NCBI GenBank assembly: GCA_963763325.1
Contig: CAVXOL010000024.1
Span: 434,001 to 498,000 of the forward strand
Length of the DNA stretch: 64,000 nucleotides
DNA from: JBBECJ01 sp963763325
Lineage (GTDB): Bacteria > Chloroflexota > Chloroflexia > Thermomicrobiales > CFX8
Direction: 5' to 3'
Below are positions 1 through 8,608 of this stretch, in pieces (the stretch's first letter is position 1; each line of letters begins with the position of its first letter). The notes below the pieces were generated by a model, which was given only the letters and a program-made list of their open reading frames with translations, did not search any database and had not been told where the DNA came from. Position numbers and translations under genes: made by a program.

Positions 1-849
1 TGCGAGGACCAGCGGATCGTCGCCGTTCAACACAACCAATCCATCCGGCTTCGTCACACGAACAACGACACTCTTGACATCTGCCAGCGTTTCGATCGTC
101 CCAACGCCCTGCATGTCAAGGTGGTCGGCACTGACGTTCACGAAGACTCCGACATCGTTTGACTCGTAGGCCAAACCGCGCAAAAGGATTCCTCCGCGCG
201 CGGTCTCCAATACTGCGATCTCAACCTCCGGGTCTTCGAGGACGCGCTTGGCGCCAGATGGCCCGGTGTAGTCTCCTTCGATGACCTGCTCGCCATCGAT
301 GTAGACTCCGCTCGTACTCGTCCATCCGACGTGTCTTCCAGCACTCCGGATAATGTGGGAGAGCATTCTGGTTGTTGTCGTCTTGCCGTTGGTTCCGGTG
401 ATCCCCACGGTGGGAATTCGGCGCTCATCGTCGCGAATCCAACTTGGGCAATCGCCACGCTCGCAGTCGCGCACCAGCAGCGCCCGCAAAGCAGGCGATG
501 GATCCGCGTCGACTCCACCCGTCAGTGCGTTGTACGCGGTTCTCCCGATCTCAAGCGACGTCTCCCGCCACGTCCAATCGTAGAACAGCACCTGGTGACC
601 AGGAGTGTCGAGCGCGCGATGCCCAATCTCGGGGACGTTCAGCCCCAGGAGTTCGTGCAAAGCACCGATGGTCTCGGTCATCGCTTGCAGGGGTTCGTCA
701 CTGATTACAATTCCGAAAACCTGCCGAACGGACTCGCGTGTGCGCGGTAGAACGATCTCGCCGTCTTCCAGCTGGAGTTCAAGCTTGATGGAAGGACGCA
801 AAGCAAACATGTTCGGACCGTCCAGATCGCGGACCTCGATCAGTTCCAT
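1..849 (-). CDS. Cyanophycin-synthetase-like Mur ligase, 3' end outside window
   Basis: The minus strand is open from an ATG at 849 to the window edge (283 codons, C-terminus missing). A GGGGGAGGA ribosome-binding site lies just upstream; an in-frame ATG at 867 is less well placed. Residues 1-100 resemble the N-terminal domain of cyanophycin synthetase CphA (a start-like EVRDLDGPNMF, later GHQVLFYDW). Around residues 150-158 comes the Mur-ligase ATP-binding loop ITGTNGKTTTTRML, followed by the GDYTGPSGAKRVLEDPEVE, LETARGGILLRG and VSADHLDMQG motifs typical of CphA. In CphA an ATP-grasp domain of several hundred residues lies between these two parts; here it is absent. By family, the Mur-like half catalyses ATP-dependent amide ligation of an amino acid. 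The substrate here cannot be told from sequence. It could be a partner of a full CphA encoded to the left. Confidence 0.8.
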   Translation of the reverse strand, partial: MELIEVRDLDGPNMFALRPSIKLELQLEDGEIVLPRTRESVRQVFGIVISDEPLQAMTETIGALHELLGLNVPEIGHRALDTPGHQVLFYDWTWRETSLEIGRTAYNALTGGVDADPSPALRALLVRDCERGDCPSWIRDDERRIPTVGITGTNGKTTTTRMLSHIIRSAGRHVGWTSTSGVYIDGEQVIEGDYTGPSGAKRVLEDPEVEIAVLETARGGILLRGLAYESNDVGVFVNVSADHLDMQGVGTIETLADVKSVVVRVTKPDGLVVLNGDDPLVLA

Positions 850-960
850 GCCGTCCTCCCCCGCCATCAGCCAGTTATGCACCAAGCGGAAGATACACCG
901 AGGCCGGGGGAAGATGCTATCCCCCGGCTCGTCACATGTGATTACATGTTTAGATCCCTG

Positions 961-1179
961 CTATGACCTGGAGAGCCCGAGCTGCTTTGCGAGTTCGGCA
1001 ACGTGGCGCCGATCGTCGTCTGCGATGCGATTCATCAGCTCGGCTGCCTCGCCCTCCATGTCTTCCTCGTAGATGTTGTACGCCTCGACGGCTTCGAGCT
1101 TGCTGGTGAGAATCTGCAGCAGATTGTAAGTCTGGTTGTCGATCGGCGAATCGTACTCATTCCCAGATGCATCGTGCAT
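961..1179 (-). CDS. Small ferritin-like helical protein (72 aa)
   Basis: I chose the ATG at 1179 because a GGAG lies 8 nt upstream; a longer in-frame start at 1233 has no such signal. The protein is acidic and helical, with residues such as LEAVEAYNIYEED and DDRRHVAELAKQLG. These look like the paired E and E/H-rich helices of ferritin-like or rubrerythrin-like small proteins. There are only about two helices, so it would have to oligomerise to form a metal site. It lies between the Mur ligase and pyruvate kinase genes on the same strand. Function is not known; the ferritin-like call is by helix pattern only. Confidence 0.55.
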   Translation of the reverse strand: MHDASGNEYDSPIDNQTYNLLQILTSKLEAVEAYNIYEEDMEGEAAELMNRIADDDRRHVAELAKQLGLSRS

Positions 1180-1270
1180 GGCACGTCTCCATTTCCGTTC
1201 ATCCCCGCATTTCAGGCGAACCACTGCCGCCATTCAATCCCGAAGTTGCACGGCACATGCCACGTTCGAA

Positions 1271-2779
1271 TCAGCGTTCGAGCTTGCGAACATGGAGGAG
1301 GTTGGTTCGTCCACTCACCCGATAGATCGGCAAGCTACCGACGAAAAGGGCCTCGGCTCCCTCGTGCGCGAGTCCGGCGTCGATGACCTGCGCTGATGCC
1401 TCGCGGAACAGGTCATCGACGTTGTCGATCAGCGGCGAGACCAGCGCCCGCACGCCCCAGACGACCGACAGCTGCCTGGCAACGAATGGATCAGTCGTGA
1501 TTGCGATCACCGGAACGCGCGGGCGGCCCTTAGCGACCAGGCGAGCACTCGACCCACTGAGCGTGAAGACAATGATGTAGTTGATCGGGGCTACGTCCGA
1601 GAGCGCCCGTGCTGCGCGGCCAAGCGCATCCACAATCATCGAGTCCGGGTCGGCAATCGGAGCGATCTCTCGGTCCCGCCTGTCCAGTGGACGAATTGGA
1701 CCGAACCGTTCAACTTCACGGATAATTCGGTCCATCATCTCGACGGCTGCAGCGGGGTGTCGCCCCGTCGCCGTCTCGGCGCTGAGCATCACCGCGTCCG
1801 TTCCGTCAAGGACCGCGTTGGCAACATCACTCGTCTCGGCGCGGGTCGGGACAGGCTGCATGATCATCGACTCAAGCATCTGCGTCGCAGTGATAACGGG
1901 CGTTCCAAGCCTGTTACAGACGGCGACGATCTCCTTCTGTGCTCGCGGCACCTGTTCCGGCGGGAGCTGGACGCCGAGGTCACCTCGCGCTACCATCACG
2001 ACATCCGCAGCAGCAGCAATCGACTCAATCTGCGCCAGCGCGGCCGGACGCTCGATCTTCGCGACGATGCCGGGATTCCAGCCAAGCGACATTGCCGCTC
2101 CCCGTGCTCGCTCGATGTCCAGCGCACTGCTCAGGAACGACAGGCCAACGTACTCAATGTTGTGCTCGGCGGCGAACGCCAGGTCTGTACGATCGTTCTC
2201 AGTCAGGACGGCGTCCTGCAGGACGACGTTCGGCAGCGTGACGCCCTGCCGTGCCGCGAGCGGACCACCGCGCCCGATCGAACAGACGGCGTGATCTCGA
2301 TTAATGGCCTCCACGAGCAGCTCGATCAGTCCGTCTGCAAGCAATATCCGCTGTCCCGGCCGGATAACCTGCAGCAACTGCGGATAGGTGACGCCGATCT
2401 GCTCGTTGGTTGTCGATACGATCTGCGGATAGACGCGAATCTTTGCACCTCGCGCGAGCATTGCCGGCTCGCTGCTTTCGAGTGGTCCGGTCCGAATCTT
2501 GAGACCCTGGAGATCCATCAGGACAGGCAAGGGCTGGCCACGATCGGCAGCAATCGAACGGGCCAGTTGGATCATCTGCAAGCGACTCTCCGGAGTTCCG
2601 TGCGCACAGTTGATGCGGACCATGTCGACGCCTGCGTCAATGATGGATGAGAGCGTTTCCCGCGAATCGACGGCCGGCCCGAGCGTAGCGACGATCTTGA
2701 CGTGTCGCCGGAAGTTAGCATCGCTTCCCCACGCATGCGGTGCCGGCTGAATGGCTGAGTAGTCGGTCGGGACGGTCAT
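1271..2779 (-). CDS. pyk: Pyruvate kinase
   Basis: It converts phosphoenolpyruvate and ADP to pyruvate and ATP in glycolysis. The 502-residue protein has the normal barrel start (KIVATLGPAVDSRETL, MVRINCAHG), the active-site signature (VAKIERPAAL, MVARGDLGVQLP, PVITATQMLESM, DVANAVLDGTDAVMLSAETATG) and a C-terminal regulatory-type domain ending about 130 residues later. The canonical Asn-Phe-Ser-His-Gly strand reads RINCAHG, with Phe-Ser replaced by Cys-Ala. I chose the start at 2779 (MTVPTDYS) because GGAGG lies 8 nt upstream; the frame extends further upstream but without a better site. There is no phosphohistidine extension as seen in some Gram-positive enzymes. Length is close to the family norm. 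Confidence 0.96.
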   Translation of the reverse strand: MTVPTDYSAIQPAPHAWGSDANFRRHVKIVATLGPAVDSRETLSSIIDAGVDMVRINCAHGTPESRLQMIQLARSIAADRGQPLPVLMDLQGLKIRTGPLESSEPAMLARGAKIRVYPQIVSTTNEQIGVTYPQLLQVIRPGQRILLADGLIELLVEAINRDHAVCSIGRGGPLAARQGVTLPNVVLQDAVLTENDRTDLAFAAEHNIEYVGLSFLSSALDIERARGAAMSLGWNPGIVAKIERPAALAQIESIAAAADVVMVARGDLGVQLPPEQVPRAQKEIVAVCNRLGTPVITATQMLESMIMQPVPTRAETSDVANAVLDGTDAVMLSAETATGRHPAAAVEMMDRIIREVERFGPIRPLDRRDREIAPIADPDSMIVDALGRAARALSDVAPINYIIVFTLSGSSARLVAKGRPRVPVIAITTDPFVARQLSVVWGVRALVSPLIDNVDDLFREASAQVIDAGLAHEGAEALFVGSLPIYRVSGRTNLLHVRKLER

Positions 2780-2919
2780 CAGGGACTCCTCCATGTCCTG
2801 AACTGCCGCGGATGTTATCAACTGTCGTAACTGTCCGCGGCTGGCGGGCACCGCTTATACTATCGCACGACGATTGCCCGCCCCGTTCGGTCGCCGCGTG
2901 GAGTACCTGAAGGATAACT

Positions 2920-3201
2920 GTGTCTCATCGAAGAGGCTTTCGTGAATTCGTAGAAGACGACCTGGATTACCTGTACGTCGTTGTCCCGACCGACGACGGT
3001 ATGAACACAGAGCTCCTGACCGCCCGACAAATGAGCGACCGACAGTTTCGGGAGTGGATCGTGGCCAAGGGGAAACTGCACAACGTCCAGATTCTACCGA
3101 CGTTCGGACGGCTTGGCATCGAAACGCGGCTCGCGCTCGTCAACAGGCTGATCAGAAACGGCGTCCAAATTCACCTGGCTCCGCGTACACTGGACGCGTG
3201 A
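2920..3201 (+). CDS. Hypothetical protein, 93 aa
   Basis: A GTG start at 2920 is preceded by AAGGA with 5-nt spacing. The protein is soluble and mixed alpha/beta (FVEDDLDYLYVVVPTDDG, then FREWIVAKGKLHNV and RLALVNRLIRNG). I do not recognise a family. It diverges from pyruvate kinase and converges with the HD-GYP gene, so it stands alone. Codon use and the good ribosome-binding site support a real gene. Confidence 0.6.
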   Translation: MSHRRGFREFVEDDLDYLYVVVPTDDGMNTELLTARQMSDRQFREWIVAKGKLHNVQILPTFGRLGIETRLALVNRLIRNGVQIHLAPRTLDA

Positions 3202-3216
3202 TCCGATCTCGGAGCG

Positions 3217-4800
3217 TCAGTCGGCCATCGTGCGTTCGGCCAATGCGGATCGCGCTTCTGATGCCGTCCACGTACGATCTCTGTCGGCATGTCGCGCAGT
3301 TCGTTCTTCCCGCGCCAGTAGGCGACCCAGCGCAGCAACACAGCCCGAGTCGAGCCCAACGCCAGCATCCGCTTGTATCGATCGTAGCGCCCGATCAACC
3401 GGCCAGGCGTCCCGATATGAGCGGACAGATGTGAGCGCATCGAAGACATCCGCGACTGCGATGATACGAGCTTCCAGCGGAATCTCATCGCCGACCAGCC
3501 CATCTGGGTAACCGCTGCCGTCGAGTCGTTCATGATGATGACGAATTCCCCCGAGCGCGGATCGCAACGACCGGACTTCCTTGATGATGGCATGCCCCCT
3601 GACTGGATGCTGCTTGACGATGTCGAACTCAGCATCCGTCAGCGGTCCCGTCTTGTTGAGAATCGAGTCAGGAACACCGATCTTGCCGATGTCGTGCAGC
3701 ATCGCCGCCTGAGACAATGCTCTCAATCGATCAGGCGCAAGCCGCATCTCCGCGCCGATTTGAATGGCAAGGTCAGTTACCCGCTGCGTATGGCCGCGTG
3801 TGTAAATGTCTTTTGCCTCGACGGCATTCACGAGCGCGACAATCACATCCGTGTATCCACGCTGCAATTGGTCGATCGTATTGCGGACGAGCAGTCCAGA
3901 GACCACGCCGTCGAGCGAACCACTATGTTTGTACTCCATTGCCAACCCGACGACGACGACGATGAACGCTGAGAGCATCAGGACGTGATATTCCCACCAA
4001 CTGGCCTGCCAGAGATCCGCGGTCGACATTGAGATCTGAGCCTGAAGCAGGAACGCACTACTGAGGGCGACTGCCAACAACAGCGGGGTTGGGAATCGTA
4101 GGTACAGGCGCCCGTAATGGAGCGTCATCACTCCGAACAGAATCAACGATACAATCGTCGTCGCCAATGCCAGACGCTCAGATTGCAGGAACTCGAACCG
4201 CTCATCGGACGCGTTCAATGACACACGGTCGGCGAGCGCTCGTCCCGAGACACCATCGTAGCCCTCGTATGCTTCAACAGCCGGAGTTGCTGGCTCGACT
4301 CCACCAGCCATTCCACCTCGCCCGGCGTCGACGAGCGCAACCGCAGCGTAAAGCGACAATCCGACTAGCACACCGACCGTCAACATACCCTGCCGCTGGA
4401 CGATCAACCGCTTGATGACGCGGTGATGGTCAAGCGTGCTCAGTGCGAAGAATATGGATCCTGACAGCAGGCTAAGGCGCGCTGAAAATCCGACCCAGGG
4501 GTTCGTCCCCTCGAACAGCGCATTTGGTGTCGTCAAGCCGTGAACGGCGAATATGCCGGCGATCGCGAGAAACGCCAGCGAGAGGAATATAACGCGAGCG
4601 TCCTTGAGCTGGCCGGCGGCGATGACTAACAATCCCGCCATGAACAGCGCGATCAGGCTGATCAGCGAGACGACGAAGAAGTGAAAATCAGGAACCGTCC
4701 AGGTCGGATCGACGATCGCCCGCCTCTGGAGCAACAGGAACACAACAATCGGAGCAACCGCGATTCCTGCCCAAAGCATCCAACGACCTGATCGCCGCAT
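3217..4800 (-). CDS. Membrane HD-GYP domain protein, putative c-di-GMP phosphodiesterase
   Basis: The 527-residue protein begins with about eight hydrophobic segments (residues ~6 to ~290, for example IAVAPIVVFLLL and YHVLMLSAFIVVVVGLAMEY) and ends in a cytoplasmic HD-GYP domain. The catalytic HD is H369-D370 in AAMLHDIGKIGVPDSIL, followed by the QHPVRGHAII and IRHHHERLDGSGYPDG motifs, with GYP at about 430-432. All canonical metal-ligand motifs are present, so the domain should hydrolyse cyclic di-GMP. The membrane part probably senses an unknown signal. The reading frame runs upstream to 5241 across the next gene; I chose the ATG at 4800 because the upstream part is arginine-rich shadow sequence. 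It lies beside a large EPS region, a common target of c-di-GMP control. Confidence 0.88.
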   Translation of the reverse strand: MRRSGRWMLWAGIAVAPIVVFLLLQRRAIVDPTWTVPDFHFFVVSLISLIALFMAGLLVIAAGQLKDARVIFLSLAFLAIAGIFAVHGLTTPNALFEGTNPWVGFSARLSLLSGSIFFALSTLDHHRVIKRLIVQRQGMLTVGVLVGLSLYAAVALVDAGRGGMAGGVEPATPAVEAYEGYDGVSGRALADRVSLNASDERFEFLQSERLALATTIVSLILFGVMTLHYGRLYLRFPTPLLLAVALSSAFLLQAQISMSTADLWQASWWEYHVLMLSAFIVVVVGLAMEYKHSGSLDGVVSGLLVRNTIDQLQRGYTDVIVALVNAVEAKDIYTRGHTQRVTDLAIQIGAEMRLAPDRLRALSQAAMLHDIGKIGVPDSILNKTGPLTDAEFDIVKQHPVRGHAIIKEVRSLRSALGGIRHHHERLDGSGYPDGLVGDEIPLEARIIAVADVFDALTSVRSYRDAWPVDRALRSIQADAGVGLDSGCVAALGRLLAREERTARHADRDRTWTASEARSALAERTMAD

Positions 4801-4978
4801 CTGACCTGCCGTCTGACTCGATTCCGAACCACCGATGTTTCGAGTGTAGACGCCAGGTTCAGGCAGGTGAACCTGACACAGGTACTGAGAATGACTGGGA
4901 CAGCGGTCATCGAGCGCAGCATCAACGGGACTATTCGATCGGCTCAGCCGCCTGTGCCAACGATGCTGCGAGGAGCGA

Positions 4979-5752
4979 TCAGTCTGGTCGTGCGCAGTAG
5001 TAGATATCTTCGTCGGCGTCGAGACCGCTGGAGCTAACGATGACAGGATCGAGCGAGCGGACATAGCCGTCGACGTTGACCGTAAATCCAACTGACCGCA
5101 AACGATCCTCGTAGTCGCGACCATAGATTCGGACGTGATCACGCTGTCCAAACAGACGTTGTCGCTCCTCCGGCGATTGCACCGTCGGGTCTTCGAACGT
5201 GGTGTCGCCAGAGATCGGAGTCTGAAGTATCGCCCAGCCACCCGGCTTCATCACACGATAGAGTTCGGACATCGCCTGCGTGTCATCAGGAATGTGCTCC
5301 ATCACGTGGTTGCAGATGATGACATCAAACGAGTGGTCAGGCAGATGGATGTCGGTAATGTCCATCTGCACCATCGCCTGCTTTGATTCCAGATCGCAGC
5401 TGAGGTAGTCGATGCTTGATAGCCTCTTCAGACGAGTTCCGATCACGTACTCGGGCGACACGTGCAGGAGCTTCCTGGGACGACCATCGAACAGGTTGGT
5501 TCGTTCGTTGAAATACAGCCAGAGCAGTCGGTGTCGCTCCAGACTCCCGCAGACCGGACAGCGAGCATTCTCTCTCGGGACGATACCTGCTGGGCGGAAT
5601 TCCCGAACACGACTCTCACAAAGCGGACAAAATCGTGCATCTCCGCTCCAGCGACGGCGGGAGAGGGGTGTCGACAGGTCGCGGAACCGATGCTTCATGA
5701 CTTCAGCATACTCGTCGGGAACGGTGTCCTTCAGTTTGCGAGCAATTCCCAC
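4979..5752 (-). CDS. Class I SAM-dependent methyltransferase with N-terminal zinc ribbon
   Basis: The 257-residue protein has two CxxC pairs near the N-terminus (FCPLCES at about 42 and ARCPVCGS at about 65) that look like a structural zinc ribbon. A Rossmann methyltransferase core follows, with LLHVSPE, SCDLES and the motif DVIICNHVMEHIPDD, then MKPGGWAILQTP. By family such proteins methylate small molecules or sugars using S-adenosylmethionine; the substrate is unknown. The GTG start at 5752 has AAGGGG about 7 nt upstream. It sits between the HD-GYP gene and the first EPS operon, so a role in glycan modification is possible but not shown. Confidence 0.82.
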   Translation of the reverse strand: MGIARKLKDTVPDEYAEVMKHRFRDLSTPLSRRRWSGDARFCPLCESRVREFRPAGIVPRENARCPVCGSLERHRLLWLYFNERTNLFDGRPRKLLHVSPEYVIGTRLKRLSSIDYLSCDLESKQAMVQMDITDIHLPDHSFDVIICNHVMEHIPDDTQAMSELYRVMKPGGWAILQTPISGDTTFEDPTVQSPEERQRLFGQRDHVRIYGRDYEDRLRSVGFTVNVDGYVRSLDPVIVSSSGLDADEDIYYCARPD

Positions 5753-6152
5753 TCATATCCCCTTTGGCTCGATGTTCTTCATGACGTTGGACCTGAATCA
5801 CGGCGTTCTACATCGTACGAGGTTCTCAGGCATCCGAAGATCGGCACATCACCAGATTGTCCCAAGTCGATATGGCCGAACGGTCCGACCGACGCGAACA
5901 CTTCTATCTCTGGCGTCGAGACCATCGCCGATTCAGTGATTTCCCCACCCAACCAGAAAATCCTTCAACCCACCATGTTCGAGGATGTTCGTGCGTCGTA
6001 CGACCAAGCATCAGAGAATAGCCGTCGTGTCGATGCGCGCGGTCGCCGAGTTTCGTGCTGAGCGGTCGGTCAGGACGACGAAGCGCATGAGAAATCCGGC
6101 GGCTGACGATCGAAATAGTCGTAGTCAGCTTGTGCGGAGAGTTGAGGGTCGA
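5753..6152. other. 400-bp intergenic stretch without recognised gene
   Basis: It lies between the methyltransferase start and the end of the GT2 gene. Open frames here are short or arginine/serine-rich shadows without ribosome-binding sites. I saw no strong hairpin followed by a T run. The part next to 5753 presumably holds the promoter of the methyltransferase gene, but I could not pick a clear -35/-10 pair. Confidence 0.4.
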
Positions 6153-7118
6153 TTATCCTGTCGTTCGAGCACGCCGGAATCTGCCCCGTAACCCGGAGTG
6201 CGCTCGCTGATAGATCGATTCCCCGACGAGAGATCGCCCCAGCAGCTGCGTCTTGCCTATCGTATCTTCGAACGGCCACGATAGCAGTGCCAGCGACGCG
6301 TGACGAATCAGACGCAATCGAGGCACATCCCATTTGCTGATGACCCGGGCACGCTCATATTCGGAGATACTCCAGGCACGTGTCCGCAAGATTGGACGCT
6401 GCCAGGCCGGCTCGAATGATGCAATCGATCGCCGGGCGATCGAGAGATTCATCTCGAGCTGGTCCAGTCTCCGCTCGTGGGTCAGATTTGCACGATGCCA
6501 GCGATAAACGATAACCGGCTCCGGAACGAATCCGATTTCTCCGACTCGCGACAGCCGCACGAACATTTCCCAATCCTGCCCCCAACGAAGCGACGGGTCG
6601 TATGAGCCAGCTACCTCGATTGCGGACCGACGGACCAACGACATCGACGGATTACCAACGACGTTCCGTACGGTCACTTCTCGTCGCATCTGGCCCGGAG
6701 TCATCGACTTATACGTCACGAGCGTTCGCTCGTCGCGCGGAACGTGCCACCAGATCATCTGCCCGCTGACCATCGAGGCAGCCGGGTGCGCGGCCAGCCA
6801 GGCAATCTGGCGCTCAAGCTTGTTCGGCAACCACGTATCATCAGCGTCCAGAAATGCCAGAAACTCGCCGGATGACTCATCGATGCCCCTGTTCCGAGCG
6901 ACACTCGGCCCCTGGTTCTCCTGCCGGATGTAGCGCACGGCGCCGCGCCCAACGTACGGCGCGATCAGGTCCGGAGTCGAATCGGTCGAGCCATCGTCAA
7001 CGACGATGACCTCCGTTGGCGGTTGCGTCTGGGCCAGCACACTCTCAATGGCATCAAGGATAAAATCGCCATAGTTATAGGTTGTGACAATGGCGCTAAC
7101 AGTCGGTGAAGGCGACAT
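6153..7118 (-). CDS. Glycosyltransferase family 2
   Basis: The protein has a GT-A fold start (VSAIVTTYNYGDFILDAIESVLAQ, in pieces), the nucleotide motif EVIVVDDGSTDST, the ARNRGIDESSGEFLAFLDADD segment with its DxD-like metal site, and the WGQDWEMFVRL motif. It should transfer a sugar from an NDP-sugar to a growing repeat unit on the inner face of the membrane. I chose the start at 7118 rather than 7127: the AGGAG abuts the first ATG but sits 9 nt from the second. It is the last gene of the minus-strand run 12915 to 6153 and starts 21 nt after the flippase gene. Confidence 0.9.
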   Translation of the reverse strand: MSPSPTVSAIVTTYNYGDFILDAIESVLAQTQPPTEVIVVDDGSTDSTPDLIAPYVGRGAVRYIRQENQGPSVARNRGIDESSGEFLAFLDADDTWLPNKLERQIAWLAAHPAASMVSGQMIWWHVPRDERTLVTYKSMTPGQMRREVTVRNVVGNPSMSLVRRSAIEVAGSYDPSLRWGQDWEMFVRLSRVGEIGFVPEPVIVYRWHRANLTHERRLDQLEMNLSIARRSIASFEPAWQRPILRTRAWSISEYERARVISKWDVPRLRLIRHASLALLSWPFEDTIGKTQLLGRSLVGESIYQRAHSGLRGRFRRARTTG

Positions 7119-7138
7119 CAGGGGCATCTCCTGGTCAT

Positions 7139-8608
7139 CTACGTGCGTGCCATCGCCGAGCGAACCACCTTACGGGCGCTGGTAACGGTCTCGTTTGAAA
7201 CGGTCGCGAGCGCCGCGCCGTAGACAGCGACGGCGATGGCCACGATTGCCAGCAAGCCGCCAATTCCCTCGGGCGCGAGGCCACGATCGAGGAGAACGAC
7301 CGTACCTGCCATCACCTGCGTGCTCGCCAGAGACGGCGCGATCGCCTTCAGCATCGCCATGCCGCCGAAGCCGAGGACGCGAGCCACTACAACCATGTCG
7401 ATAACGACGAAGAAGACTGCCAGTCCGACTTGCCCGGCAGCGACACCTTCAATACCCCAACCGACACAGTACCATAGCACTCCGACCGTCGCTATCAGCT
7501 TGACTATCGACATCCAGTTGAGGATCTCAGGCCGATTGATCGCTTTGTAAATGATCCCCGGCAGGTGGCCAATCGACGAGATCGCGAGCGACAACGCGAT
7601 CAGCTGCATGACTGTCGTTGCCGGCGCCCATCGGTCGGGAAAGAAGACATCGACAAATCGTGGGGCGATCAGCGCCAATCCGATTCCAGCCGGTATCGTG
7701 AACAACGACACATACCGGAGCAGCGTCCCGTACGCCAGACGCAACTCTTCCGGGCTGGACTGAACGTGAGCGAGCAGGGGGAATGCGACCTTTCCGACGA
7801 CCACATTCGAGTTTCGGATCACCAGGTCGGGAATGCGATACGCAAACGTATACAAGCCCAGAGCGGTCGCGCCGAGAACCTTACCGACCAGCAGGTAGTC
7901 AAAGTTCATCATGATCGCGCCAGCGATTCCGATTGAGATAATGTGGGATCCGAATCCCATCACGTCGCGAGTTACGCGGCGGTCGAAGCGCCGCGTCGGC
8001 CGCCAGCGAGCCAGAGCAAACAGCGTCACCGTCGCGGCGACTTCACCAGCGATCTGTCCGACGATCAGGCTCCAGACGCCGAATCCTTGCCAGGCGAGCA
8101 CAATCGAGATCAACCCTTTGGCGACACTTCGTCCGATGTCCGGGACAAACTTCGCCCTGAACCGCATGCCTCGCTGGATGAGTGCCGACGGCACCGCGCC
8201 GACCGCGCTGATTGGGATCACAATCGCCAAAGCTCGGAATAGCGTCGTGATGCGGTCGTCCTCGAAAAACGCGGCCAGGAACGGTGCGCTGAACCATGCC
8301 AGTCCAAACAGCAGCATGCCGGAGACGAACCCGACGACAATGGCTGCGTTCGCCGCTTCCTCGACCTGCTCGCGCCTCGCGATCAACGCTTGGCCGACAC
8401 CGAAACCATTGAGGATATCAAGGTACTGGATCGCGATAATGCAGTATCCCATCAGACCGAACTCCGACGGCAGGAGCAACCGCGCCAGAATGATCGTGCT
8501 GATGAAGACCAGGAACTTGCCCGACACGAATGAGCCATATGCCCAGGCGGTACTCTGGACGGCCTGTCTGGACAGATCGGCACGCTGGGTGGCGGCAGCG
8601 ACCGTCAT
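7139..8608 (-). CDS. MOP-family polysaccharide flippase (Wzx-like)
   Basis: The 489-residue protein has about 12-14 hydrophobic helices, starting with AYGSFVSGKFLVFISTIILARLL in pieces and the motif LLPSEFGLMGY, typical of the polysaccharide transporter (RfbX/Wzx, TIGR/PF01943-like) group. The family moves undecaprenyl-linked repeat units across the cytoplasmic membrane. Its ATG at 8608 overlaps the stop of the upstream GT4 gene by 4 nt (ATGA), which points to translational coupling. Being next to a ligase/polymerase and a chain-length protein fits a Wzx/Wzy pathway. Confidence 0.9.
   Translation of the reverse strand: MTVAAATQRADLSRQAVQSTAWAYGSFVSGKFLVFISTIILARLLLPSEFGLMGYCIIAIQYLDILNGFGVGQALIARREQVEEAANAAIVVGFVSGMLLFGLAWFSAPFLAAFFEDDRITTLFRALAIVIPISAVGAVPSALIQRGMRFRAKFVPDIGRSVAKGLISIVLAWQGFGVWSLIVGQIAGEVAATVTLFALARWRPTRRFDRRVTRDVMGFGSHIISIGIAGAIMMNFDYLLVGKVLGATALGLYTFAYRIPDLVIRNSNVVVGKVAFPLLAHVQSSPEELRLAYGTLLRYVSLFTIPAGIGLALIAPRFVDVFFPDRWAPATTVMQLIALSLAISSIGHLPGIIYKAINRPEILNWMSIVKLIATVGVLWYCVGWGIEGVAAGQVGLAVFFVVIDMVVVARVLGFGGMAMLKAIAPSLASTQVMAGTVVLLDRGLAPEGIGGLLAIVAIAVAVYGAALATVSNETVTSARKVVRSAMART

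Noticed and set aside
1757..2650. 297-aa plus-strand frame
   Set aside because: Antisense to pyruvate kinase.
4801..5241. N-terminal extension of the HD-GYP frame
   Set aside because: Arginine-rich and overlapping the methyltransferase end; the ATG at 4800 begins the membrane domain.
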